Source of the DNA: Oceanicaulis sp. HTCC2633
GTDB taxonomy: Bacteria > Pseudomonadota > Alphaproteobacteria > Caulobacterales > Maricaulaceae
Direction of reading: 5' to 3'
Assembly (NCBI RefSeq): GCF_000152745.1
Contig: NZ_CH672428.1
Span: forward strand, 988,916-1,052,915
Length of the DNA stretch: 64,000 bases
The notes under the pieces were generated by a model, which saw only the letters and a program-made list of their open reading frames with translations, had not been told where the DNA came from and did not search any database. Positions 32,733 through 40,027 of the stretch are shown here, piece by piece. Position 1 is the first letter of the stretch; every line of letters starts with the position of its first letter. The position numbers were made by a program, and so were the translations under genes.

Positions 32733-33904
32733 AGCCCCAGAACGACCTTCAGCGCTGAAACCACCCGCTCCGGGTCTTCGTCCGCCATCATCGGATAGAG
32801 CGGCAAAGACAGCGTGCGCGCGTAATGATGCTCGGCTCCCGGCAATGTCCGCTCCCCGTTCAGCCGCACATAATAGGGGTGCTGGTGCACAGGGATGTAG
32901 TGAACCTGGGTCCCGATACCCTGCTCGCGCAGCTCGGTCATCACCTGGGCGCGCGGCTTGCCGAGGGCCTGAAAATCGATCCGGATATTGTAGAGATGCC
33001 GGCAGGGATCAACGCCAGCGCGCCCGGCAGACGGCGCTAGGTGCGCCCCCTGCCCCTCCAGCAAATCGTCATAGGCGCGCGCCAGCTGGCGTCGGCGGGA
33101 CGCGAACAGCTCCAGCTTGTTGAGCTGGGACAGTCCGAGCGCCGCATTGATGTCGGGCATGCGGTAGTTCCAGCCCAGCGCCTGCATCTCGTACCACCAG
33201 GGCTCGTCCGCGCGTGCGGACCGTTCGAACCGGTCAGCCTCGCGCACAATGCCGTGAGAGCGCGCCAGCGCCATGCGTTCGGCCAGCGCCGCATCCCGTG
33301 TCGTCACCATGCCCCCCTCCCCGCACGCCAGCGTCTTGACCGGGTGGAAGGAGAACACGGCAGCGTCCGAATGCGGGCAGGCGCCAGTGGGCGAGCCGGC
33401 CTCATCCAGACTGCCGACCGCGTGGGAGGCGTCCTCGACAACCGACAGGCCGTGCGCCCGCGCCAGCGCTGCGAGTGCGGGCATGTCACAAGGCACGCCG
33501 GCCAGATGGACCGGCGCGACCAGGCCCGGACGGCCCTCCAGTTGCTTCAGCGCCTCAGACAGCGTGTCCGGCGTCATCAGTCCGTTATCGGGATCCACGT
33601 CGCACACGATGACATCCGCACCGCAATACCGTGCGGCGTTGGCGGTGGCGACAAAGGTGATCGCGGGCACGATGGCGCACTGGCCCGGCCCCAGCCCCAG
33701 CGCGTCATAAGCCAGGTGCAAACCAGCCGTGGCCGAGTGACAGCTCACGGCGTGGGGCGCCTGAACGACAGTCGCGAACGCGCGCTCGAAAGCGGAGACG
33801 GCAGGTCCCGTCGTCAGATAGTCCGACTTGAGGCAGGTCGTGACGGCTTCGATATCCGCGTCGTCAATCCACTGGCGTCCGTAAGGCAGAAAGCCGTCGC
33901 TCAT
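32729..33904 (-). CDS. pseC: PLP-dependent sugar aminotransferase PseC
   Basis: 391 residues of the DegT/DnrJ/EryC1 fold. It begins FLPYGRQWIDDADIEAV, has SDYLTTGPAVSAFE, VVEDASHAVGS, the PLP-binding Lys190 in FSFHPVKTLACGEGGMVTT, and C-terminal QVHYIPVHQHPYY. These features fit PseC (FlmB), the UDP-4-keto-altrosamine 4-aminotransferase of the pathway. It is transcribed toward pseB and the methylase from the flagellin side; flagellin A lies upstream. Confidence 0.92.
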   Translation of the reverse strand: MSDGFLPYGRQWIDDADIEAVTTCLKSDYLTTGPAVSAFERAFATVVQAPHAVSCHSATAGLHLAYDALGLGPGQCAIVPAITFVATANAARYCGADVIVCDVDPDNGLMTPDTLSEALKQLEGRPGLVAPVHLAGVPCDMPALAALARAHGLSVVEDASHAVGSLDEAGSPTGACPHSDAAVFSFHPVKTLACGEGGMVTTRDAALAERMALARSHGIVREADRFERSARADEPWWYEMQALGWNYRMPDINAALGLSQLNKLELFASRRRQLARAYDDLLEGQGAHLAPSAGRAGVDPCRHLYNIRIDFQALGKPRAQVMTELREQGIGTQVHYIPVHQHPYYVRLNGERTLPGAEHHYARTLSLPLYPMMADEDPERVVSALKVVLGL

Positions 33905-33966
33905 TCCATCCGCTCCCTGAGGCTTCGCATCAGAGTGTGCTGAGTCCGCCCCGCCCTGAAAACAAC

Positions 33967-33998
33967 AAACCGCCCGACATCGGGAGAAGTCGGACGGC
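33967..33998 (-). terminator. Terminator of flagellin A
   Basis: On the minus strand CCGTCCGAC...GTCGGGCGG (9-base stem, one wobble) is followed by TTTGTTGTTTT, just after the flagellin A stop and ahead of pseC. Confidence 0.78.
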
Positions 33999-34027
33999 TC
34001 GCCGTGGTGGTGATGTCAGAAAGGCGA

Positions 34028-34861
34028 TTAGCCGCCGAAAAGATTGAGGATTATCTGAGGCTCGGAGTTGGCGATCGACAGCGCCTGAACGCCCAGCTGC
34101 TGCTTGACCTGAAGGGCCTGCAAGCGTGCGGATTCCTTGGCGAGATCGGCGTCCACCAGATTGCCCACGCCTTCGGTCAGACTGTCAGTCAGCTTGCCCA
34201 CAAAGGTGCGGTGGGCTTCCATCTTCTTGAGGTCTGAGCCCAGATTGGCCAGCGCCTGGTTCACATTGTCGAGGCTGGTCTGGATGGCGCTGACCACATT
34301 GCCCGCCAGCGTGACGGTCCCGAGGCTGGCGTTATTGGCCAGGGTGATGATCGCGCCGGAAATGGACAGGTTCTGGCCTTCAAGCGTCACGGACCGCGTC
34401 GCGTCCGCATCGGCAAGGAAGGCAATGCCGTTCGTCAGGGAGCCATTGAGCAGGTTCGCGCCGTCGAATTCGGCGTTGGTCAGGATGACCTGCACCTGAT
34501 CCAGCAGCTCCTTGAAGTCGCTGTCATAGGCCTGACGGGAGAAGGTGTCGATTGAAGGGTCCAGCGCCGCGGTCGCCTTCTCCCGCATCTGGATGAGAAG
34601 GTCTGAGATGGACTCCCCGGCCGCGATGGCCACGTCGCCGATCGAGACCGCCCGGTCGAGCGAGGACTTCACAGAGCCCAGTGCGCCGATATCCGAGCGC
34701 ATGCCCTGCGCCACAGCGTACACCGAGGAATTGTCCTTCGCGCCCGCAACGCGCAGGCCGGTGTTGATCTTGTTCTGAACGCCCTGGATGTCCTCATTGG
34801 TCTTGTTGAGGTTCTGCAGGGCGATCATCGCCGAGGTGTTGGTGTGGACGCTGAGCGCCAT
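34028..34861 (-). CDS. Flagellin, divergent paralogue A
   Basis: 277 residues from the ATG at 34861 (GGGAGA upstream); an upstream start at 34954 adds an unlikely N-terminus. Conserved D0/D1 regions: SVHTNTSAMIALQNLNKTNEDI, AGAKDNSSVYAVAQGMRSD and C-terminal DADLAKESARLQALQVKQQLG, LSIANSEPQIILNLF. It is the most diverged of the five flagellins in the middle and at the N-terminus. It has its own sigma-54 promoter and lacks the two-hairpin leader of copies B-E. Minor or hook-proximal flagellin is a possible role. Confidence 0.95.
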   Translation of the reverse strand: MALSVHTNTSAMIALQNLNKTNEDIQGVQNKINTGLRVAGAKDNSSVYAVAQGMRSDIGALGSVKSSLDRAVSIGDVAIAAGESISDLLIQMREKATAALDPSIDTFSRQAYDSDFKELLDQVQVILTNAEFDGANLLNGSLTNGIAFLADADATRSVTLEGQNLSISGAIITLANNASLGTVTLAGNVVSAIQTSLDNVNQALANLGSDLKKMEAHRTFVGKLTDSLTEGVGNLVDADLAKESARLQALQVKQQLGVQALSIANSEPQIILNLFGG

Positions 34862-34920
34862 TGGTCTTCTCCCGATTGCAATTCTGCGCCGCATTCGACG
34901 GCCGCTCATCACAGTTAGGA

Positions 34921-34935
34921 GCAATCCATGGGCCA
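34921..34935 (-). promoter_or_regulatory. Sigma-54 promoter of flagellin A
   Basis: Minus strand TGGCCC-ATGGA-TTGC; the GG and GC pairs and spacing are correct. Predicted start near 34909, 48 bases before the ATG. Confidence 0.78.
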
Positions 34936-35064
34936 ATTCGGCCAGAGCGCTCAAGTCGCAATTAAAACAATGCTTTGAATCAAAATCTCGTCGAGCCGCG
35001 ATCCGCAGCCGACGACCTGCATGGTTAATTTTTGCCGATGCGCCGGTTCAAATCTGCCGACAGG

Positions 35065-35448
35065 TCAGACCCGCTCATCCACCACGCCGCCCTGCTGGTC
35101 CTTCAGGAAGGCGATCAGGTCGAGATACTTCTCTGGCGGCCAGCGCCGCATGACCTCGCCGGTCTCCGGATCGAACAGGCGGTAGATGAATTTACCGCTC
35201 TCTTCTTCGCGATCGATCTGCAAACGGGTCCGAAGGCTCGCATTCACACGATCGCGCAGCGACTCGATGCGTTCGAGGTCTGCGGATTTCTGAACCACGG
35301 CCGAGCCCTGCTCGGCGACCGACTTGTCGGTCTCTTCTCCGCCGATCTGGCCCCGTTTCGACAGCGAGGCGACAGCCTTCTCTGACGGATCAGGTTCAGG
35401 GGCGACGCCCTGGGCGTTGGTAACCGGTAAGATGTTGCCGATATTCAT
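35065..35448 (-). CDS. flaG: FlaG-family protein
   Basis: 127 residues. The C-terminal FlaG domain is clear: LQIDREEESGKFIYRLFDPETGEVMRRWPPEKYLDLIAFLKDQQG (in part). The N-terminal half is variable and charged. FlaG is a small cytoplasmic protein linked to filament length in other bacteria. It lies between flagellins A and B on the same strand, with a hairpin at 35527-35563 upstream; no clear promoter of its own was seen. Confidence 0.88.
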   Translation of the reverse strand: MNIGNILPVTNAQGVAPEPDPSEKAVASLSKRGQIGGEETDKSVAEQGSAVVQKSADLERIESLRDRVNASLRTRLQIDREEESGKFIYRLFDPETGEVMRRWPPEKYLDLIAFLKDQQGGVVDERV

Positions 35449-35526
35449 GTTCTTCTCGTCGACGCTTTGGCGGCGTCGGCGCCTCCTACTTTCTCCCTAT
35501 GCTCTCTGACATGTCACCTGGGAAAG

Positions 35527-35563
35527 TCGGCCGGGGCGGAACCCCACGTTACACCCCGGCCGA
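35527..35563 (-). terminator. Hairpin after flagellin B
   Basis: TCGGCCGGGG / CCCCGGCCGA 10-base perfect stem with a 17-base loop, just downstream of the flagellin B stop. The T-run on the minus side is short (CTTTCC), so termination may be partial and flaG may be reached by read-through. Confidence 0.62.
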
Positions 35564-35575
35564 TTTCACTATGGA

Positions 35576-36403
35576 TTACCGGAAGTAACCCAGGATGTTG
35601 CTCGGCGCAGAGTTCGCGATCGAGAGCGCCTGGGTACCCAGCTGCTGCTTGACCTGCAGCGACTGGAGACGGGCGGATTCTTTCGCCAGGTCTGCGTCGA
35701 CCAGGTTGCCGATGCCTTTTTCCAGAGAGTCAGACAGTTTGCCCACGAAGGTCTTGTGGACTTCCAGAGACTTCGAGCCGGTGCCCAACTTGGCCAGAGC
35801 CGTGTTGAGGTTGTCCAGCGAGGTTTCAATGGTGGCAACCAGACCGGAGGCCGCCGCGGCCGTGGTGAACGACGCCGTCGCCGCCACAGTCACGTTGGTG
35901 CCGCCCAGCGACATGATTTCCTGACCCACATTGAGGGTGTTGGAGCCGTCAGCATTGGCCAGAGCCGAGATGCCGCCGGTTTGCGTGCCGTTGATCAGGT
36001 TGGTGCCATTGAATTCGGCATTCGCCACGATGGTGCCGATCTGGTCACGCAGCGCCTTGAAGTCTTCGTTCAGGGCATTGCGCGATGCGGTATCCAGAGA
36101 GGAGTCCGCGCCAGCCAGCGCCTTTTCCTTCATTTCCACCAGAAGATCGGAGATCGCTTCACCTGCAGCCAGAGCCACGTCCACAGTGGACTGCGCCAGG
36201 TCGAGAGACTGACCCACCGCTTTGTAGCCCGCCACGTCGGCGCGCATCGACTGGGCGATGGCGAACACGCCGCCATTGTCCTTGGCCGAGCTGATCGCCA
36301 GGCCGGTGTTGATGCGCTGTTGAACCTGCTGCAGATCCTTGTTGGTCTGGTTCAGGTTCTGGAGGGCGACCATGGCCCCCGGGTTGGTATTGATCGTCGC
36401 CAT
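35576..36403 (-). CDS. Flagellin, paralogue B
   Basis: 275 residues. Starts MATINTNPGAMVALQNLNQ and ends SLQVKQQLGTQALSIANSAP; both D0/D1 ends are nearly identical to copies C and D. The middle (about 150-190) differs. The AAGGAGCCAAGAA ribosome-site segment is shared with C and close to that of D. It is the last gene of the tandem D-C-B set, and no sigma-54 promoter was found in the 107 bases in front of it. No cysteine. Probably a major filament subunit. Confidence 0.97.
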   Translation of the reverse strand: MATINTNPGAMVALQNLNQTNKDLQQVQQRINTGLAISSAKDNGGVFAIAQSMRADVAGYKAVGQSLDLAQSTVDVALAAGEAISDLLVEMKEKALAGADSSLDTASRNALNEDFKALRDQIGTIVANAEFNGTNLINGTQTGGISALANADGSNTLNVGQEIMSLGGTNVTVAATASFTTAAAASGLVATIETSLDNLNTALAKLGTGSKSLEVHKTFVGKLSDSLEKGIGNLVDADLAKESARLQSLQVKQQLGTQALSIANSAPSNILGYFR

Positions 36404-36424
36404 TTCTTGGCTCCTTCAAAATTT

Positions 36425-36459
36425 CCGTTTCTACGGGTACGACGCACTTTTTGTGCGAC
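36425..36459 (-). other. Two-hairpin flagellin leader, copy before flagellin B
   Basis: In the mRNA sense: hairpin 1 CGCAC-AAAAA-GTGCG (36443-36457) then hairpin 2 CCGT-AGAA-ACGG (36425-36436), followed 14 bases later by the ribosome site. Both stems are perfect. The loops match those before flagellins C and D, while hairpin 1 stem bases differ in compensating pairs. Confidence 0.7.
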
Positions 36460-36464
36460 ACTTC

Positions 36465-36498
36465 CGAAGGCGGGCCATTTTCTATGAGCCCGCCTCCG
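36465..36498 (-). terminator. Imperfect hairpin between flagellins C and B
   Basis: AGGCGGGC / GCCCGCCT 8-base stem with further pairing after one mismatch, just after the flagellin C stop. It lacks a T-run, so it may be an RNA-stability or processing structure rather than a true terminator. Confidence 0.45.
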
Positions 36499-36510
36499 AA
36501 GCCTTAGGGA

Positions 36511-37335
36511 TTACCGGAAGTAACCCAGGATCGAGCTCGGCGCAGAGTTCGCGATCGAGAGCGCCTGCGTGCCCAGCTGCTGCTTGACCTGCAGCGACTG
36601 AAGACGGGCGGATTCTTTCGCCAGGTCTGCGTCGACCAGGTTGCCGATACCGCGCTCCAGTGCGTCAGACAGTTTGTTGACGAACGTGGAGTGGATCTCC
36701 AGAGACTTCGAGCCGGTGCCGAGGCGGGCCAGCGCGGAGTTCAGATTGTCCAGAGAGGTCTCGATCGCAGACACCGCAGCATTCGCCAGGGTGGTCGTGT
36801 TGATCTGGGAACCCGCCGTCAGCGTGATCGTGGTGCCGGTCAGGCTGAGGTCTTCCGCACCGATGGTGATGGTGTTGGAGCCGTCAGCATTGGCCAGCGC
36901 CGTGATGTCGGTCGCGCCATTCTGGATGAGGTTGGTGCCGTTGAACTCCGCGTTCGCCACGATGGTGCCGATCTGGTCACGCAGCGCGGTGAAGTCTTCG
37001 TTCAGGGCATTGCGGGACGCGGTGTCCAGCGAGGTGTCTGCAGACGCCAGCGCCTTCTCTTTCATTTCGACCAGCAGGTCGGAGATGGCTTCGCCGGCGG
37101 CCAGCGCCACGTCCGTGGTGGACTGGGCCAGATCCAGCGACTGGTTGACGGCCTTGTAGCCCGCCACGTCTGCACGCATCGACTGGGCGATGGCGAACAC
37201 GCCGCCATTGTCCTTGGCCGAGCTGATCGCCAGGCCGGTGTTGATGCGCTGTTGAACCTGCTGCAGATCCTTGTTGGTCTGGTTCAGGTTCTGGAGGGCG
37301 ATCATGGCCCCCGGGTTGGTATTGATCGTCGCCAT
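36511..37335 (-). CDS. Flagellin, paralogue C
   Basis: 274 residues, closest to copies B and D: MATINTNPGAMIALQNLNQTNKDLQQVQQRINTGL (in part) at the N-terminus and SLQVKQQLGTQALSIANSAPSSILGYF (in part) at the C-terminus. The middle carries SLTGTTITLTAGSQINTTT. Middle gene of the D-C-B array, preceded by the two-hairpin leader but by no recognisable sigma-54 promoter. Probable major filament subunit. Confidence 0.97.
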   Translation of the reverse strand: MATINTNPGAMIALQNLNQTNKDLQQVQQRINTGLAISSAKDNGGVFAIAQSMRADVAGYKAVNQSLDLAQSTTDVALAAGEAISDLLVEMKEKALASADTSLDTASRNALNEDFTALRDQIGTIVANAEFNGTNLIQNGATDITALANADGSNTITIGAEDLSLTGTTITLTAGSQINTTTLANAAVSAIETSLDNLNSALARLGTGSKSLEIHSTFVNKLSDALERGIGNLVDADLAKESARLQSLQVKQQLGTQALSIANSAPSSILGYFR

Positions 37336-37355
37336 TTCTTGGCTCCTTCAAGTGT

Positions 37356-37390
37356 CCGTTTCTACGGGTGAGACGCGCTTTTTGCGCGCC
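37356..37390 (-). other. Two-hairpin flagellin leader, copy before flagellin C
   Basis: In the mRNA sense: hairpin 1 CGCGC-AAAAA-GCGCG (37374-37388, extended to 37372-37390 with a wobble) then hairpin 2 CCGT-AGAA-ACGG (37356-37367). Compared with copy B, the A-T pair in hairpin 1 is replaced by G-C, a compensated change; loop bases are unchanged. Confidence 0.72.
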
Positions 37391-37446
37391 GGAGATCCGG
37401 CGACCGCGCCATCTTCTATGACGCCGCCGCCGAAACTGGGTTTGAA

Positions 37447-38271
37447 TTACCGGAAGTAACTCAGGATCGAGCTCGGCGCGGAGTTCGCAATCGAGAGCGC
37501 CTGCGTGCCCAGCTGCTGCTTGACCTGCAGCGACTGGAGACGGGCGGATTCCTTGGCGAGGTCCGCGTCGACCAGGTTGCCGATGCCCTTCTCGAGAGCG
37601 TCAGACAGCTTGGTGACAAAGGTGGAGTGGATTTCCAGAGACTTCGAGCCGGTGCCCAGGCGCGCCAGCGCCGAATTGAGCGTATCCAGACCCGCTTCGA
37701 TCGCCGCCACAGCAGTGCTAGCGGCCGCCACGGAGTTGATCTCGGTCGCCGTGCCGATGGACAGGGTGCCGCCGGTCAGGCTGAGGTCTTCCGCACCAAT
37801 GGTGATGGTGTTGGAGCCGTCCGCATTGGCCAGCGCCGTGATGTCGGAGGCGCCGTTGGCGATCAGGTTGGTCCCGTTGAATTCCGCGTTGGCGACAATG
37901 GTGCCGATCTGGTCGCGCAGCGCCTTGAAGTCTTCGTTCAGCGCATTGCGGGACGCCGTGTCCAGAGACGCATCCTTGGAGGCCAGAGCCTTTTCTTTCA
38001 TCTCGACCATCAGGTCGGAGATGGCCTCACCCGCCGCCAGAGCGACGTCGACCGTCGACTGGGCCAGGTCCAGCGATTGCGACACGGCGCTGTAGCCGGC
38101 CACGTCAGCACGCATGGACTGGGCGATGGCGAACACGCCGCCATTGTCTTTGGCAGAGGAGATCGCAAGACCCGTATTGATCCGTTGCTGGACCTGCTGG
38201 AGGTCCATGTTGGTCTTGTTCAGGTTTTGCAGGGCGATCATCGCGCCCGGATTGGTATTAATCGTCGCCAT
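37447..38271 (-). CDS. Flagellin, paralogue D
   Basis: 274 residues: MATINTNPGAMIALQNLNKTNMDL at the N-terminus, LQSLQVKQQLGTQALSIANS near the C-terminus. First gene of the tandem D-C-B array. It has the strongest promoter region of the set: a sigma-54 element at 38351-38365 and three palindromic sites further upstream. Probable major filament subunit. Confidence 0.97.
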   Translation of the reverse strand: MATINTNPGAMIALQNLNKTNMDLQQVQQRINTGLAISSAKDNGGVFAIAQSMRADVAGYSAVSQSLDLAQSTVDVALAAGEAISDLMVEMKEKALASKDASLDTASRNALNEDFKALRDQIGTIVANAEFNGTNLIANGASDITALANADGSNTITIGAEDLSLTGGTLSIGTATEINSVAAASTAVAAIEAGLDTLNSALARLGTGSKSLEIHSTFVTKLSDALEKGIGNLVDADLAKESARLQSLQVKQQLGTQALSIANSAPSSILSYFR

Positions 38272-38285
38272 TTCTTGGCTCCTGT

Positions 38286-38324
38286 AACGTTTCTACGTTT
38301 GATGTGACGTGCTTTTTGCGCGTC
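38286..38324 (-). other. Two-hairpin flagellin leader, copy before flagellin D
   Basis: In the mRNA sense: hairpin 1 GACGCGC-AAAAA-GCACGTC (38306-38324, one C-A mismatch) then hairpin 2 AACGT-AGAA-ACGTT (38286-38299). Hairpin 2 keeps the AGAA loop, but the stem changes from CCGT/ACGG to AACGT/ACGTT with both sides altered. Confidence 0.72.
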
Positions 38325-38350
38325 AGACCTTCTGGTCCGCGTACTAAGGA

Positions 38351-38365
38351 GCAAAGCTGGGGCCA
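38351..38365 (-). promoter_or_regulatory. Sigma-54 promoter of flagellin D (and probably C, B)
   Basis: Minus strand TGGCCC-CAGCT-TTGC, correct GG/GC spacing. Predicted start near 38340, about 68 bases before the ATG, so the leader RNA contains both hairpins. Confidence 0.8.
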
Positions 38366-38455
38366 GATTCACCCTTTGCTGCAGGATCGCCCCCTAAGCC
38401 ATTGATTGTTCGTCGAGCGGCACATGGAAATCCGTTTACCCTACGCGTGCAGCGC

Positions 38456-38510
38456 GGCAGTTCTTGCCGGTTCGAGCAGGCAAATATTGCCGGGCGCGGC
38501 ACTTTTTGCC
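38456..38510. promoter_or_regulatory. Three GGCA-N5-TGCC palindromes upstream of flagellin D
   Basis: Exact palindromes at 38456-38468 (N5 GTTCT), 38479-38491 (AATAT) and 38498-38510 (CTTTT), starts 23 and 19 bases apart. They lie about 115-170 bases upstream of the sigma-54 start site, in the expected enhancer position. They explain most of the structure in the 338-base gap 38272-38609, which holds no gene. Confidence 0.62.
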
Positions 38511-38560
38511 GAGAGAGGCGCGTCGCCAGACGTTTGATTTGGTTAATGAAATATTGAAGC

Positions 38561-38595
38561 AAAGAAAAAGCCGGGATTGCGGCAGCAATCCCGGC
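38561..38595 (-). terminator. Terminator of flagellin E
   Basis: GCCGGGATTGC / GCAATCCCGGC, 11-base perfect stem with a GGCA loop, followed on the minus strand by TTTTTCTTTG. It directly follows the flagellin E stop. Confidence 0.92.
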
Positions 38596-38609
38596 CCGAT
38601 CCGTTCGCC

Positions 38610-39437
38610 CTAGCCGAAATAGGACAGAATCGACTGCGGCTGCTGGTTGGCGATCGAAAGCGCCTGAGTGCCCAGCTGCTGCTTGACCTGCAGCGCCTGC
38701 AATTCAGCAGACTCCTTGGCCAGATCCGCATCGACAAGATTGCCGATCCCGACTTCCAGAGCGTCGGAAAGTTTTGTGACAAACGTGGAGTGGATCTCCA
38801 GCGACTTGGATTTGGTGCCCAGACGCGCGAGCGCCGAGTTCACCGAATCCAGCGTGGTGCCGATCTGAGAGGCGATATTGCTGGCCTGGGTGGCGGTCGC
38901 GAACGACGCCGTGGCCGACAGGGACACGATCGAGCCGGAGAGCGACATGTTTTCCGCACTCACGGTGATGGTGTTCGAGCCGTCCTGATTGGCCAGCGCC
39001 ACGAATGAGTTGGTCGAACCATCGATGAGGTTCACGCCGTTGAACTCGGCATTGCTGACGATCGTGGAAATCTGCTGACGCAGAGCTTTGAAGTCTTCAT
39101 TCAAAGCACTGCGGCTCGCCGTATCCAGGGATGCGTCTGACGCCGCCAAGGCCTTCTCATTCATCTCGATCAACAGATCCGAGATCGCTTCGCCGGCGGC
39201 AAGCGCAACGTCGAGCGTCGCTTCGCCCCGGTCCAGAATCTGACCGACAACCCCATAGCCTGAAACCTGGGAGCGCATGCGCTGGGCGATGGCGTAGATG
39301 CCGCCATTGTCCTTTGCGCTGGACACTTCCAGACCGGTGTTGATCCGGTTCTGTGTGGTTTGCAGGTCCATATTGGTCTTGTTCAGATTTTGGAGCGCGA
39401 TCATGGCTCCAGAGTTGGTGTTCACAGAAACGATCAT
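38610..39437 (-). CDS. Flagellin, paralogue E
   Basis: 275 residues from the ATG at 39437 (GAGGAA upstream, MIVSVNTNSGAMIALQ); an upstream start at 39530 is unlikely. C-terminal AELQALQVKQQLGTQALSIA and QPQSILSYFG. More diverged than B-D, including SASDASLDTASRSALNEDF and a distinct middle. It has its own sigma-54 promoter, leader hairpins and terminator. flaF and flbT lie upstream on the same strand. Confidence 0.96.
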   Translation of the reverse strand: MIVSVNTNSGAMIALQNLNKTNMDLQTTQNRINTGLEVSSAKDNGGIYAIAQRMRSQVSGYGVVGQILDRGEATLDVALAAGEAISDLLIEMNEKALAASDASLDTASRSALNEDFKALRQQISTIVSNAEFNGVNLIDGSTNSFVALANQDGSNTITVSAENMSLSGSIVSLSATASFATATQASNIASQIGTTLDSVNSALARLGTKSKSLEIHSTFVTKLSDALEVGIGNLVDADLAKESAELQALQVKQQLGTQALSIANQQPQSILSYFG

Positions 39438-39449
39438 TGTGGGGTTCCT

Positions 39450-39500
39450 CCGTTCTGGAAGCGAACGGCCTGTTCTTGGCCGGCGGACATTTTGTCCCGC
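39450..39500 (-). other. Two-hairpin flagellin leader, diverged copy before flagellin E
   Basis: In the mRNA sense: hairpin 1 GGAC-AAAAT-GTCC (39485-39497, with flanking GC pairs) then hairpin 2 CCGTTC-GCTTCCA-GAACGG (39450-39468), again directly before the ribosome site. The A-rich loop of hairpin 1 is kept; hairpin 2 keeps the position and stem but not the AGAA loop. Confidence 0.6.
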
Positions 39501-39510
39501 TCTAGCCAGA

Positions 39511-39525
39511 GCAATCCCCATGCCG
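39511..39525 (-). promoter_or_regulatory. Sigma-54-like promoter of flagellin E
   Basis: Minus strand CGGCAT-GGGGA-TTGC keeps GG and GC at the correct distance. Predicted start near 39499, 62 bases before the ATG. Degenerate GGCA/TGCC half-sites occur further upstream (39620-39648). Confidence 0.68.
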
Positions 39526-39655
39526 CGCACTGCGCGGGTGCGGCATAAATTACGGTATATTTTTCAGATGCTTGAAATTAGCCCACGCAGGCGCGAAGCC
39601 CTTGCACCCCGATCGGCCCGGCAATTTCGACCGGCTGGGTAAAAATGCCGCTCAA

Positions 39656-40012
39656 TCAGCCCCCCGAGGGGGAAAGGCCCTGCATGATGGTGCGGTTGAT
39701 ATCGATCAGCGTTTCGACATCGGTCTCGCCGCGCATCGCAGCGCTCGTCTCTTTGGAGACAAAAATGGACAGCGAGATGATCCCGGCGCGCAAGGAGTCG
39801 GGCAGATTATTGTGAGAGCTTGCGCAATCCGCCGCAAAGGCGGACCAGACCCGCCGGTTCCGGTCCAGCGCTGCAACGCGCTGGCGAATCTCGGACTTGG
39901 GCGCATCCCGCACTTCCATGAGCCCGCGCGTCACCTCGCCCAGCAGGCGGTATTCCGTCTGACGCGGATCTTCTGTGCGCGAAGATGCGGTTTTATAGGC
40001 CTGGTACGACAT
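39656..40012 (-). CDS. flaF: Flagellar biosynthesis regulator FlaF
   Basis: 118 residues. The FlaF family is recognised by YQAYKTASSRTEDPRQTEYRLLGEVTRGL (in part), RRVWSAFAADCASSHNNLPDSLRAGIISLSIFV (in part). FlaF is needed for flagellin production and acts together with FlbT. It follows flbT by 15 bases and probably shares its transcript. Confidence 0.95.
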   Translation of the reverse strand: MSYQAYKTASSRTEDPRQTEYRLLGEVTRGLMEVRDAPKSEIRQRVAALDRNRRVWSAFAADCASSHNNLPDSLRAGIISLSIFVSKETSAAMRGETDVETLIDINRTIMQGLSPSGG

Positions 40013-40027
40013 GAACGCTTCGCCTCT

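Noticed and set aside
38498-38510. GGCACTTTTTGCC read as a plus-strand sigma-54 promoter
   Set aside because: The GG-to-GC distance is two bases short. It fits better as the third of three GGCA-N5-TGCC palindromes.
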